DNA from: Streptomyces sp. LS1784
Lineage (GTDB): Bacteria > Actinomycetota > Actinomycetes > Streptomycetales > Streptomycetaceae
DNA: 34,457 nt
Direction: 5' to 3'
Assembly (NCBI RefSeq): GCF_020103755.1
Contig: NZ_JAHSQD010000028.1
Coordinates: forward strand, 1-34,457
Made by a program: the position numbers and the translations under genes. The notes beneath the pieces are model-generated. The model saw nothing but the letters and a program-made list of their open reading frames with translations. It was not told the origin of the DNA and searched no databases. How positions within the stretch are numbered: the stretch's first letter is position 1; every line of letters begins with the position of its first letter. Shown one piece after another: positions 16,165 through 25,062 of the stretch.

Positions 16165-17763
16165 TCACAGTCGGAAGACGCCGTAGCCACGCGCACCCTC
16201 GACCGGCGCGTTGTGGATCGCGGACAGACACAGGCCGAGCACCGTGCGGGTGTCGCGCGGGTCGATGACGCCGTCGTCGTAGAGCCGGCCGGAGAGGAAC
16301 ACCGGCAGCGACTCGGCCTCGATCTGCTGCTCGACCATCGCGCGGATCGCCGCGTCCGCGTCCTCGTCGTACGGCTGTCCCTTCGCCGCGGCGGACTGCC
16401 GGGCGACGATCGACAGCACCCCGGCGAGCTGTTGCGGGCCCATCACCGCGGACTTGGCGCTCGGCCAGGCGAACAGGAAGCGCGGCTCGAAGGCGCGGCC
16501 GCACATGCCGTAGTGGCCGGCCCCGTACGAGGCGCCCATCAGCACCGACAGGTGCGGGACGGTGGAGTTGGCGACCGCGTTGATCATCATCGCGCCGTGC
16601 TTGATGATGCCGCCCTGCTCGTAGTCCTTGCCGACCATGTAGCCGGTGGTGTTGTGCAGGAAGAGCAGCGGGGTGTTCCGCTGGTTCGCCAGCTGGATGA
16701 ACTGGGCGGCCTTCTGGGACTCCTGGCTGAACAGCACGCCCTGCGCGTTGGCCAGGATGCCGACCGGGTAGCCGTGGAGGCGGGCCCAGCCGGTGGCCAG
16801 GCTGGTGCCGTAGAGCGGCTTGAACTCGTCGAAGTCGGAGCCGTCGACGATCCGGGCGATCACCTCGCGCGGGTCGAAGGGCACCTTGAGGTCGCCGGGG
16901 ACGATGCCCAGCAGCTCCTCCTCGTCGTGCTTCGGCGGCTCGGCCAGCGGGTCCGGGTCGGGGCCGGGCTTGCGGTGGTCGAGCCGGGCGACGATCCGGC
17001 GGGCGATCCGCAGGGCGTCCGCCTCGTCCGTCGCCACGTGGTCGGCCAGGCCGGAGGTGCGGGCGTGCATCTCGGCGCCGCCGAGCGACTCGTCGTCGGC
17101 CTCCTCGCCGGTGGCCATCTTCACCAGCGGCGGGCCGCCGAGGAAGACCTTGGCCCGCTCCTTGACCAGTACGGTGTGGTCGGACATGCCGGGCACGTAG
17201 GCACCGCCGGCCGTCGAGTTGCCGAAGACCACGGCCACGGTGGGGATTCCGGCGGCGGAGAGCCGGGTGAGGTCGCGGAACAGGGCTCCGCCGGGGATGA
17301 AGATCTCCTTCTGGCTGGGCAGGTCGGCGCCGCCGGACTCGACCAGGTTCACCAGCGGGAGGCGGTTGCGCAGCGCGACCTCGTTGGCCCGCAGGGCCTT
17401 GCGCAGCGTCCAGGGGTTGCTGGCGCCGCCGCGCACGGTCGGGTCGTTCGCGGTGATCACGCACTCGACGCCCTCGATCACCCCGATGCCGGTGACCAGC
17501 GCGGCGCCGACCGGGTGGTCGCTGCCCCAGGCGGCCAGCGGGGACAGCTCCAGGAACGGCGAGTCCTGGTCGACCAGCAGCTCGATCCGTTCGCGGGCCG
17601 GCAGCTTGCCGCGCTTCCGGTGGCGTTCCAGGTACTTGGGGCCGCCTCCGGCCAGGGCCTTGGCGTGTTCGGCGTCCAGGTCGGCCAGCTTGGCGAGCAT
17701 CGCGGCGCGGTGCTCGGCGTACTCGGGCCCGGCCGGGTCGACGCGGGTGGGCAGGACGGTCAC
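16165..17763 (-). CDS. acyl-CoA carboxylase beta subunit (carboxyltransferase)
   Basis: The 532-residue carboxyltransferase carries both crotonase-like halves: RERIELLVDQDSPFLELSPLA and VVFGNSTAGGAYVPGMSDH in the N-half, and GILANAQGVLFSQESQKAAQFIQLANQRNTPLLFL (in parts) with GASYGAGHYGMCGRAF in the C-half. It transfers CO2 from biotin to an acyl-CoA. Length and motifs (LVESGGADLPSQ, MVGKDYEQGGIIKHGA) are of the methylcrotonyl/geranyl-CoA carboxylase type, whose substrates are 3-methyl-2-enoyl-CoAs. The GTG start at 17763 overlaps the AtuA stop (GTGA) and has GGAGG 7 nt upstream. Distinguishing 3-methylcrotonyl-CoA from geranyl-CoA needs active-site comparison; I cannot decide. Confidence 0.93.
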   Translation of the reverse strand: MTVLPTRVDPAGPEYAEHRAAMLAKLADLDAEHAKALAGGGPKYLERHRKRGKLPARERIELLVDQDSPFLELSPLAAWGSDHPVGAALVTGIGVIEGVECVITANDPTVRGGASNPWTLRKALRANEVALRNRLPLVNLVESGGADLPSQKEIFIPGGALFRDLTRLSAAGIPTVAVVFGNSTAGGAYVPGMSDHTVLVKERAKVFLGGPPLVKMATGEEADDESLGGAEMHARTSGLADHVATDEADALRIARRIVARLDHRKPGPDPDPLAEPPKHDEEELLGIVPGDLKVPFDPREVIARIVDGSDFDEFKPLYGTSLATGWARLHGYPVGILANAQGVLFSQESQKAAQFIQLANQRNTPLLFLHNTTGYMVGKDYEQGGIIKHGAMMINAVANSTVPHLSVLMGASYGAGHYGMCGRAFEPRFLFAWPSAKSAVMGPQQLAGVLSIVARQSAAAKGQPYDEDADAAIRAMVEQQIEAESLPVFLSGRLYDDGVIDPRDTRTVLGLCLSAIHNAPVEGARGYGVFRL

Positions 17764-19463
17764 AACAGGACCTCCGGAATGTCGAGGTGGCGGGCACGCA
17801 GCCACTCCCCGAGGGCCTTGGCCTGCGGGTCGAAGCGGTGCCGGGCGGCGACGCCCTCGCCGAGCAGGCCGGTGAGGGTGAAGTTGACCGCGCGCAGGTT
17901 CGGCAGCAGGTTCCGGGTGACGGGCAACTCTGCTGTCTCGGGGAGGAGTTCGCGCAGTCTTTCGACGGTGAGGGCGTGCGCCAGCCAGCGCCAGCCCTCC
18001 TCGGAGCGGGCCCAGACGCCGAGGTTGGCGTCCCCGCCCTTGTCCCCGCTGCGGGCGCCGGCCACCAGGCCGAGCGGGGCCCGCCGGGTGGGACCGGCCG
18101 GCAGCGGTTCGGGCAGCTCACCCTCCACCGGGTGGGCCTGGGCGGTGACGGGCGGCGGGGGTACGGCGATCCGGCGGCCGTCCGGCAGGACGGCGGTGTG
18201 CTCGACGGCCTTCGCATCGACGTGTGCGGCGCTGAACACCCCGTACGGAGCGCCCGGTCCGGGTGGGGCGGTGAGGTGGAAGCCCGGGTACCCGGCCAGC
18301 CCCAACTCGACGGCGGCCTTGCCGAGTTCGCGGCCGACCTTGGCCGGGTCCGGGTCGCGGGCGGACAGCCGGAGCAGGGCGGAGGCGGCCTCCTCGGTCG
18401 AGGCGTCCGGATGGTCGGTGCGGGCCAGTGTCCAGCGCAGTTCGGCGGGACGGGCGCCGGGCGGCAGGGCGGCGGCGAACTGCCGCCGCACCAGGGCGGC
18501 CTTGGCCTCGATGTCGAGGCCGGTGAGGATGAACACCACCTCGTTGAGGTGGCCGCCGAGCCGGTTGAGGCCCGCCTTCAGGGTGGGCGGCGGGGCCTCG
18601 CCGCGCACGCCGTCGATCCGGACCCGGTCCGGGCCCTCCTCGGTGAGCCGTACGGTGTCCAGCCGGGCCGTGACGTCCGGGCCGAGGTAGTGCGGTCCAC
18701 CGGTCTCGTACAGGAGTTGGGCGGTGACGGTGCCGGTGGTGACGGCGCCGCCGGTGCCCGGGTGCTTGGTGATCACGCTGGAGCCGTCGGCGTGCAGTTC
18801 GGCGAGCGGGAAGCCGGGGCGGGTCACGTCGTGCTCGCGGAAGAAGGCGTAGTTGCCGCCTGTCGCCTGGGCGCCGCACTCCAGGACGTGGCCGGCCACC
18901 ACGGCGCCGGCCAGGGCGTCCAGGTCCTCCGAGGTCCAGCCGAAATGGGCGATCCCGGGGCCGACGACCAGTGCCGCGTCCGTCACCCGGCCGGTCACCA
19001 CCACGTCGGCGCCGCCGGCCAGGCAGGCCGCGATGCCGAACCCGCCGAGGTAGGCGTTGGCGGCCAGCAGGCCCTCGGGCAGGCCCAGTTCGGCCCGGCG
19101 CGGAAGCAGGTCGTCGCCCTCGACGTGGGCGACGGCCGCCTCGACGCCGAGCCGCCGGGCCAGCACGCGCAGCTCCTCGGCGAGCCGGGCCGGGTTGAGG
19201 CCGCCCGCGTTGACCACGACCTTCACGTCGCGCTCGCGGGCCAGCCCGAGGCACTCCTCCATCTGGCGCAGGAAGGTCCGGGCGTAGCCGAGCGACGGAT
19301 CCTTCAGCCGGTCCCGGGCCAGGATCAGCATGGTCAGCTCGGCCAGGTAGTCCCCGGTGAGCACGTCCAGCGGCCCGCCGGTGAGCATCTCCCGCACCGC
19401 GGCGAAGCGGTCCCCGTAGAACCCCGAGGCGTTGCCGATCCGCAGTACCGCGCTGTCGCGCAC
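17760..19463 (-). CDS. AtuA-family (DUF1446) protein, first gene of the acyl-CoA operon
   Basis: The 567-residue cytosolic protein matches the acyclic terpene utilisation AtuA family. The N-terminal part opens with VLRIGNASGFYGDRFAAV, followed by LTGDYLAELTMLIL, VVNAGGLNP and ANAYLGGFGI. A smaller C-terminal domain contains ARSGDKGGDANLGVWAR, diagnostic of the family's ferredoxin-like fold domain. AtuA is encoded in the Pseudomonas citronellol/geraniol pathway, but its reaction is not firmly established. The GTG at 19463 is chosen, with GGGGAGG about 7 nt upstream; TTG at 19466 is an alternative. It overlaps the carboxylase beta gene by 4 nt, so translation is coupled. The dyad at 19536-19569 lies 73 nt upstream and probably controls the operon. 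Confidence 0.9.
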   Translation of the reverse strand: MRDSAVLRIGNASGFYGDRFAAVREMLTGGPLDVLTGDYLAELTMLILARDRLKDPSLGYARTFLRQMEECLGLARERDVKVVVNAGGLNPARLAEELRVLARRLGVEAAVAHVEGDDLLPRRAELGLPEGLLAANAYLGGFGIAACLAGGADVVVTGRVTDAALVVGPGIAHFGWTSEDLDALAGAVVAGHVLECGAQATGGNYAFFREHDVTRPGFPLAELHADGSSVITKHPGTGGAVTTGTVTAQLLYETGGPHYLGPDVTARLDTVRLTEEGPDRVRIDGVRGEAPPPTLKAGLNRLGGHLNEVVFILTGLDIEAKAALVRRQFAAALPPGARPAELRWTLARTDHPDASTEEAASALLRLSARDPDPAKVGRELGKAAVELGLAGYPGFHLTAPPGPGAPYGVFSAAHVDAKAVEHTAVLPDGRRIAVPPPPVTAQAHPVEGELPEPLPAGPTRRAPLGLVAGARSGDKGGDANLGVWARSEEGWRWLAHALTVERLRELLPETAELPVTRNLLPNLRAVNFTLTGLLGEGVAARHRFDPQAKALGEWLRARHLDIPEVLL

Positions 19464-19535
19464 CAATGCGCCTCCCCTGCCGGTGAGTTGGTTGCGCCCG
19501 GGCGGGCACCGCCGGGCAGCAGCGTGGCACCGCCC

Positions 19536-19569
19536 GGAGAAAAAAGCAATCACGCTTGCTTGTTTCTCC
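19536..19569. promoter_or_regulatory. 34-bp dyad, probable operator of the acyl-CoA operon
   Basis: GGAGAAAAAAGCAA (19536-19549), a 6-nt spacer, and TTGCTTGTTTCTCC (19556-19569) form a 14-bp inverted repeat with one mismatch. The inner arms AAGCAA / TTGCTT are perfect. The segment is strikingly AT-rich in its GC-rich setting and lies 73 nt upstream of the AtuA start. No gene ends nearby on either strand, so a terminator role is unlikely. TetR-family regulators of acyl-CoA catabolism use dyads of this kind; assignment to the TetR at 10329 is inference. Confidence 0.68.
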
Positions 19570-20045
19570 GAATCCGGCCCCACTCGCCCGACACGCGGAG
19601 GTGCCACCGGAAGTCCCGGTCGGCGGTTGGAAGCCGCAGTTCGCGGCACCCGGGCCACGAGGCTCCGGGGGCGGCATGTCGGGACCGGCAGCTGGACCGT
19701 GACTCTTCGAGCCGCGCGGATTCGCGAGCATCCCGACCGATGCGGTCCCGCGGCTGGGGACCTTCTGCGACCCGGTGGAGCCCGAGGCCCGCACCAACGT
19801 CGCCCCCCTTGCAGTCGCATGCTGCCCGCCCCCGCAATCCGTGCATCACTCACCGCTGTTGCGCCGTCACTCTGACGGGTGTTGCATGGCAGAGGCGAGG
19901 CGCCGGCGCGAGGGCCCACGGAAATGACGGAAACCGGGTACGGACGTCATGCGAATTGCGATTGCCGGCCGATTCACTGTGCCACGTTCACCGTGCCACG
20001 CGATCGGCGGCCCGCCGGTGTCGCCTCAGGCGAGGAGGTTCATCG
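19570..20045. other. gene-poor spacer before the Tat-exported hydrolase
   Basis: About 476 nt with no convincing gene. Composition falls below the local norm towards 19920-20000. GTGCCACG is directly repeated (19979-19986 and 19993-20000), and a short CGCCT/AGGCG inverted repeat sits just before the ribosome site of the next gene. No clear -35/-10 pair is visible. It may contain the promoter of the hydrolase and decayed sequence. Confidence 0.5.
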
Positions 20046-21101
20046 ATGGAAATGCCCGAGAGAATCACACACAGCCGTCGTAAATTCCTCGGCGCCGCTG
20101 CCGCGACCGCCGTGGCGGCCCAACTCGGCATGACTGGTGACGCGCAAGCGCGGTCCGAAATGGGAAGGCCTGAGGCATCTGCCGCGACTGGGCCGGGGCC
20201 CAGCGGATTCCTTGGCCCGGTGAAGCAGATCGATGCCGGCGATCTGAGCGTGGGATACGTCGAAGCCGGGCCCGCGGACGGACGGCCGGTCGTACTCCTG
20301 CACGGCTGGCCCTACGACATTCACAGCTATGTCGCGGTCACGCCCCTGCTCGCGGCGAAGGGGTACAGGGTGGTCGTCCCCTATCTGCGCGGCCACGGCA
20401 CCACGCGGTTCCTCTTGGGCGAAACGCCCAGAAAGGCCCAACAGTCGGCGTTTGCCCTCGACCTCATCGCCCTGATGGACGCCCTCGGGATCGACAGGGC
20501 CATCCTCGCCGGATATGACTGGGGATCACGGACCGCCGACATCGTAGCGGCCCTCTGGCCGGAGCGCTGCAAGGCGCTGATCTCCACGACCGGGTATCTG
20601 GTCGTCAACGTCGAGGCCAACAAGATGCCGACGCCACCGACGAGTGAATGGGCGTGGTGGTATCAGTACTACTTCGCCACCGACAGGGGCGTGCTCGGCC
20701 TTGAGAAGTACCGACGCGACCTGGCCAGGCTCGTATGGAAGTTCAACTCCCCGACCTGGACCTTCGACGATGCGACCTTCGATCGCACGGCCGCCGCGTT
20801 CGACAACCCGGACTACGTCGACATCGTGATCGACAACTACCGCTGGCGACTCGGCCTGGCCGAGGGTGATCCCCGGTACGACGCCTTCGAGAAACTCCTC
20901 GCCACAGCCCCTGTCATCCAGGTGCCGACGATCACCATCGACGGCGCGCACGATCCATTTACGCCTCCGGGAAATGGATCGGCTTATCGCAAGAAGTTCG
21001 TCGGCACATACGCGCACAAGACCCTGGAGGCAGGGCACAACGTTCCGCAGGAGGCTCCGAAGGCCTTCGCGGCGGCTGTCGTCGAAGTCGACGGCTTCTG
21101 A
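20046..21101 (+). CDS. Tat-exported alpha/beta hydrolase, epoxide hydrolase-like
   Basis: This 351-residue protein has a twin-arginine signal, HSRRKFLGAAAATAVAAQ (residues 9-26), and probable cleavage after the Ala-rich stretch near residue 36. The alpha/beta hydrolase fold follows: oxyanion HGWP at 86-89, nucleophile Asp158 in GYDWGS, acid Asp303 in DGAHDPF and base His331 in AGHNVPQ. Asp as nucleophile is characteristic of epoxide hydrolases and haloalkane or fluoroacetate dehalogenases. Cap-region aromatics (WAWWYQYYF, 203-210) could position substrate. The ATG at 20046 has GAGGAGG 7 nt upstream. Codon use is less GC-biased than its neighbours (a 60-nt block at 20941 is about 57% GC), a sign of possible transfer. 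Whether it hydrolyses an epoxide or a halide cannot be decided here. Confidence 0.87.
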   Translation: MEMPERITHSRRKFLGAAAATAVAAQLGMTGDAQARSEMGRPEASAATGPGPSGFLGPVKQIDAGDLSVGYVEAGPADGRPVVLLHGWPYDIHSYVAVTPLLAAKGYRVVVPYLRGHGTTRFLLGETPRKAQQSAFALDLIALMDALGIDRAILAGYDWGSRTADIVAALWPERCKALISTTGYLVVNVEANKMPTPPTSEWAWWYQYYFATDRGVLGLEKYRRDLARLVWKFNSPTWTFDDATFDRTAAAFDNPDYVDIVIDNYRWRLGLAEGDPRYDAFEKLLATAPVIQVPTITIDGAHDPFTPPGNGSAYRKKFVGTYAHKTLEAGHNVPQEAPKAFAAAVVEVDGF

Positions 21102-21678
21102 CCACGCTCCTGAACTTCGGAGAGTTGCATGATGGCCCGATGAACGGCAGGGAGCGGTATCCACGCGAGCACGCGTCCCTGGAGCACGCCCTCGCCATGA
21201 CCGGCTGCACCACGACCAGGGACATCGTCCTGGCTGAAGTCGCCGGCCGGTCGGCTGGTGGTTAGCCTGAAGACAGAATGGCGGATGAGGCGCCGCGGCG
21301 AAATCGGTGGCGTCTCGACACGCGGCGCTCCTGCGAGCGGTCGGGCAACCGGCGCCGCGCCGTCCTGACAAACCTTCACACTGCTGAACTCACGCTGCGC
21401 CGGGCGTGAGCCGGTGGCTGCGTTTGCGCGTGCCGGCCGACCGAGTTCGCGCTTCGGGCTTACCGACGGCGATTTCGGCCCGTCGGCCAGCAGCGGCGGC
21501 AACGCCGACTGTCCGGCGACGCTCGGAACCCAACATCCGCTTGATGGCCCTTGACGGCCTGAGGGAATTCGTCCCCGCCACGACGGATCGACCTGCGAGC
21601 GGCTTGGCACGGGAGCGTTCGTGCCCCCTCGGTCATCCCGGTCGGAGATGAGACGGCATTCCCGTGGAGGAGGATCTC
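21102..21678. other. 577-nt spacer with a doubtful 41-codon frame
   Basis: The spacer is gene-poor and lower in GC. A 41-codon frame runs 21140-21265 (MNGRERYPREHASLEHALAM...), with no recognised family and no good ribosome site. It might be a remnant. The rest to 21660 shows no convincing coding on either strand. The last 15 nt carry the GGAGGAGGA ribosome site of the malic enzyme. No insertion-sequence ends are seen. Confidence 0.45.
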
Positions 21679-23352
21679 ATGCCCGAGAGCCACGCACGGA
21701 CCCCCGCTGTCCCCAGCATCCTGGTGGATCCGCTGCGCAACCGCGGCGTCGCCTTCACACAGCAGGAGCGGGAGGCCCTCGGCCTCACCGGACGGCTGCC
21801 CTCCGGAGTGCTCGCGCTCGAGCGGCAGGCTCAACGTGCCTACCGGCAGTTGCAGGCCCAGGGGAGCGACCTGGCCAAGAACGTCTACCTGGAACAGCTG
21901 CACGACCGCAACGAAACCCTCTACTTCAAGCTCCTCACCGAGCACCTCGAAGAGCTGCTGCCGATCGTCTACGACCCCGTCGTGGGTGAGGCGATCGAGA
22001 AGTACTCCCACGAGTACCGGCGCCCGCGCGGCATCTTCCTGTCCATCGACCGGCCCGACGACATGCAGAGGGCCTTCGCCACGCTTCAACTCGGACCGCG
22101 GGACGTCGACCTGATCGTGTGCACCGACGCGGAGGAGATCCTGGGCATCGGTGACTGGGGCGTGGGAGGCGTCCTGATCTCGGTCGGCAAGCTCGCCGTG
22201 TACACGGCGGCCGCCGGCATCGACCCGCGCCGCGTCGTTCCCGTGTCGCTGGATGTCGGTACGGACCGGGCATCGTTGCTGGAGGACCCGCTGTATCTGG
22301 GCAACCGACACCCCCGTGTCCGCGGCGCCGACTACGACGCGTTCATCGAGAAGTACCTGGAGACGGCATCGTCCGCGTTCCCCGGTGCTCTCCTGCACTT
22401 CGAGGACTTCGGTCCCAGCAACGCACGGCGGATCCTGGAGCAGTACGGCGGCCGCTATCGGATCTTCAACGACGACATGCAGGGCACCGGAGCCATCACG
22501 CTGGCCGCAGCGCTGTCCGCGGTCAAGGTCACCGGTGTGCGGATGCGGGACCAGAAGCTGGTCGTCTTCGGCGCCGGGACCGCCGGGGTGGGCATCGCGG
22601 ACCAGCTACGCGACGCGATGGTCCGCGACGGCGCGGATCCGGAGCGGGCCACCGCCCAGGTGTGGCTGATCGACAGGCAAGGGCTGCTCACCCGGGACAT
22701 GACCGACCTGCGCGACTTCCAGCAGACCTACGCCCGCGATCCGGCCGAGGTCGCGGACTGGGGGCGGCACGACGGCGCGATCCCGCTCCTGGAAACGGTC
22801 CGGCGGGTCAACCCGACGATCCTGCTGGGCACTTCCACCGTGCACGGTGCTTTCACGCGCGAGGTCGTCGAGGCCATGTCCGAGGGTACCGAGCGGCCGG
22901 TCATCTTCCCGATCTCCAACCCCACCTCCCGGATCGAGGCCATGCCCGCCGACGTCATCGCCTGGTCCAGGGGCAAGGCGCTCGTCGCAACCGGCATCCC
23001 CGTCCCGCCCGTGGAACACGACGGTGTGACCTACCGGATCGGGCAGGCCAACAACGCGCTGCTCTACCCGGGACTCGGCCTGGGCACGATCGTCTCCGGC
23101 GCGTCCCAGGTGACCGCGGCCATGCTGCTCGCGGCCGCGCAGGCGGTCGCGGACCAGGTCGACCCGTCGGGGCCGGGCGCCTCCCTGCTGCCTCCCGTGA
23201 AGAACCTCCGGGAGTCCTCGGCGATCACCGCGACCGCGGTGGTCCAGGCGGCGCTCGACGACGGCGTGGCCACCTGCAAGCCGACCGACGCCGGAAAGGC
23301 CGTCCGGGAGGCCATGTGGGAGCCGGTCTACGCTGACGGAGCGACGTCATGA
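21679..23352 (+). CDS. NAD-type malic enzyme (oxaloacetate-decarboxylating)
   Basis: The 557-residue enzyme would convert malate to pyruvate plus CO2 with NAD(P) reduction. Length matches the large MaeA/SfcA type, not the short MaeB-core type. Tyr98 ([10 protein letters not shown]) is the general acid and Lys171 ([16 protein letters not shown]) the base. Metal ligands are in FEDFG (Glu241, Asp242) and FNDDMQGTG (Asp265/266). The dinucleotide motif [13 protein letters not shown] (296-308) and the C-terminal [11 protein letters not shown] are present. The start is the ATG at 21679, because the GTG at 21664 is part of the strong GGAGGAGGA ribosome site. Its stop overlaps the fumarase start (ATGA), so the two are one translationally coupled unit. 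NAD preference is inferred from family type. Confidence 0.94.
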   Translation: MPESHARTPAVPSILVDPLRNRGVAFTQQEREALGLTGRLPSGVLALERQAQRAYRQLQAQGSDLAKNVYLEQLHDRNETLYFKLLTEHLEELLPIVYDPVVGEAIEKYSHEYRRPRGIFLSIDRPDDMQRAFATLQLGPRDVDLIVCTDAEEILGIGDWGVGGVLISVGKLAVYTAAAGIDPRRVVPVSLDVGTDRASLLEDPLYLGNRHPRVRGADYDAFIEKYLETASSAFPGALLHFEDFGPSNARRILEQYGGRYRIFNDDMQGTGAITLAAALSAVKVTGVRMRDQKLVVFGAGTAGVGIADQLRDAMVRDGADPERATAQVWLIDRQGLLTRDMTDLRDFQQTYARDPAEVADWGRHDGAIPLLETVRRVNPTILLGTSTVHGAFTREVVEAMSEGTERPVIFPISNPTSRIEAMPADVIAWSRGKALVATGIPVPPVEHDGVTYRIGQANNALLYPGLGLGTIVSGASQVTAAMLLAAAQAVADQVDPSGPGASLLPPVKNLRESSAITATAVVQAALDDGVATCKPTDAGKAVREAMWEPVYADGATS

Positions 23353-24830
23353 CCACAGAGCACCACGGCGTGGACCGGACCGGGTCGGCTGGTCGGGACG
23401 AAGCCCCGAAGATCCTCGACATCCCCATCGGTCTGCACGCGACCGGGACCCGGCGGGAGACCGACTCCATGGGCGCCGTCGACGTCCCCGCGGACCGCTA
23501 CTGGGGCGCCCAGACGCAACGGTCCCTGATCCACTTCTCCATCGGGGACGACCGGATGCCCAAAGCGGTCTACCACGCCTACGGCTACGTCAAGAAGGCA
23601 GCCGCCCGCGTCAACGGGCACGCCGGGCGGCTGCCGGCCTGGAAGGCCGACCTGATCCAGCGGGTGGCCGACGAGGTCATCGCGGGCAAACTGGACGATC
23701 ACTTCCCGCTGTACGTGTGGCAGACAGGGTCCGGTACGCAGTCCAACATGAACACCAACGAGGTGATCAGCAACCGTGCCATCCAGCTCCTCGGTGGAGA
23801 GCTGGGCAGCAAGTTCCCGATCCACCCCAACGACCACGTCAACCTGGGGCAGTCCTCCAACGACACCTTCCCCACCGCCATGCACATCGCCGCGGTCAAG
23901 GAGATCCACGAGCACCTGCTGCCCAGTGTGCAGGCGCTGCAACAAGCCATCGAGACCAAGGCACAGCAGTGGCACGACGTGGTGAAGATCGGCCGCACCC
24001 ACCTGGAGGACGCCGTCCCCCTCACCGTGGGGCAGGAATGGTCCGGCTACGCCCGCCAGCTGCAACAAGCCATCGGCCAGGTCACCAGGTCCGCCGAGGG
24101 CCTGAACGAACTCGCCATGGGCGGCACCGCGGTCGGGACCGGGCTGAACGCCCCACCCGGATTCGGCGAGCAGGTCGCCGCCGAGATCGCCACCGCGACC
24201 GGCTACCCGTTCATCACCGCGCAGAACAAATTCGCGGCCCAGGGCGGCCTGGACGCCATGGTCGGCGCCTCCGCCGGACTGCGGGCCTTGGCCGTGCCGC
24301 TGATGAAGATCGCCAACGACATCCGCTGGCTGTCCTCCGGACCTCGCTGCGGCCTCGACGAACTCATCCTCCCGGCGAACGAGCCGGGCTCCTCGATCAT
24401 GCCCGGCAAGGTCAACCCGACCCAGTGCGAGGCGATGGTCATGGTCTGCATCCAGGTGCTGTCAGAGGACACGGCCATCGCCTTCGCCGGCTCCCAGGGC
24501 AACTTCGAACTGAACGCCATGCGCCCGGTCATCATCAGCAACTTCCTGCACGCGGCGACCATCCTCGCCGACGCCTGCACCAAGATGCGCGAGTTCTGCA
24601 TCGAGGGCACCCAGCTCAACCGGGAGCAGATCGACAGCTACGTCGACCGCTCACTCATGCTGGTCACCGCCCTCTCGCCCGTGATCGGCTACGACAGGGC
24701 CTCGGCGATCGCCCACAAGGCCAACGACGAGGACAGCACCCTGCGCGAGGCTGCACTGGCCTCCGGCTACATCAGCGCCGAGGAGTTCGACCGCATCGTC
24801 CGCCCCGCCGCCATGGTCGGTCAGACGTAG
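23349..24830 (+). CDS. fumC: class II fumarate hydratase
   Basis: The 493-residue enzyme interconverts fumarate and malate without an iron-sulfur cluster. Signature [11 protein letters not shown] is present, along with [36 protein letters not shown] and [17 protein letters not shown], the three conserved regions of the fumarase/aspartase superfamily. The fumarase fold begins around residue 36 ([25 protein letters not shown], in parts). The preceding 35 residues are an extension rich in charged residues and Gly, not usual for FumC. The ATG at 23349 is inside the malic enzyme stop. Together the pair would channel fumarate through malate to pyruvate and NADH. No clear T-tracted terminator follows; a short CCGGC/GCCGG hairpin occurs just after the stop. 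The next 230 nt show no gene. Confidence 0.94.
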   Translation: MTTEHHGVDRTGSAGRDEAPKILDIPIGLHATGTRRETDSMGAVDVPADRYWGAQTQRSLIHFSIGDDRMPKAVYHAYGYVKKAAARVNGHAGRLPAWKADLIQRVADEVIAGKLDDHFPLYVWQTGSGTQSNMNTNEVISNRAIQLLGGELGSKFPIHPNDHVNLGQSSNDTFPTAMHIAAVKEIHEHLLPSVQALQQAIETKAQQWHDVVKIGRTHLEDAVPLTVGQEWSGYARQLQQAIGQVTRSAEGLNELAMGGTAVGTGLNAPPGFGEQVAAEIATATGYPFITAQNKFAAQGGLDAMVGASAGLRALAVPLMKIANDIRWLSSGPRCGLDELILPANEPGSSIMPGKVNPTQCEAMVMVCIQVLSEDTAIAFAGSQGNFELNAMRPVIISNFLHAATILADACTKMREFCIEGTQLNREQIDSYVDRSLMLVTALSPVIGYDRASAIAHKANDEDSTLREAALASGYISAEEFDRIVRPAAMVGQT

Positions 24831-25062
24831 GACAGCTCCGGCCGAAGCCGGCGGGTCAGCTCGTGCGGGTTCGGCCCGCGCGGCGCGGCGTCCTCCCCCG
24901 ATGCGCGGTCACCCGGGGCTGAAGGCCGTGAGGACCCGGTTCGCACCGGGCGGCACGGGCAACGGCTGGGTACGGCCCCTCCCCGCGCCGCACGCCGGAC
25001 GGCACCCGATCGACGACGGGGTGCGCCGAAATCCGGTTGACCCGCGGTGAACGATGGGGAGC

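Noticed and set aside
5760-16186. Very long open frames (more than 800 codons) antisense or out of frame to the genes between 5.7 and 16.2 kb
   Set aside because: They are Arg/Pro/Gly/Ala-rich with no motifs or hydrophobic patterns. They arise from high GC opposite genes with clear catalytic motifs.
19536-19569. Reading the 34-bp dyad as an intrinsic terminator
   Set aside because: No gene ends next to it on either strand, its stem is AT-rich and it lies in the promoter region of the AtuA gene.
21390-21651. Short open frames that might be transposase remnants
   Set aside because: No transposase motifs, terminal inverted repeats or target duplications can be seen; only lower GC supports the idea.
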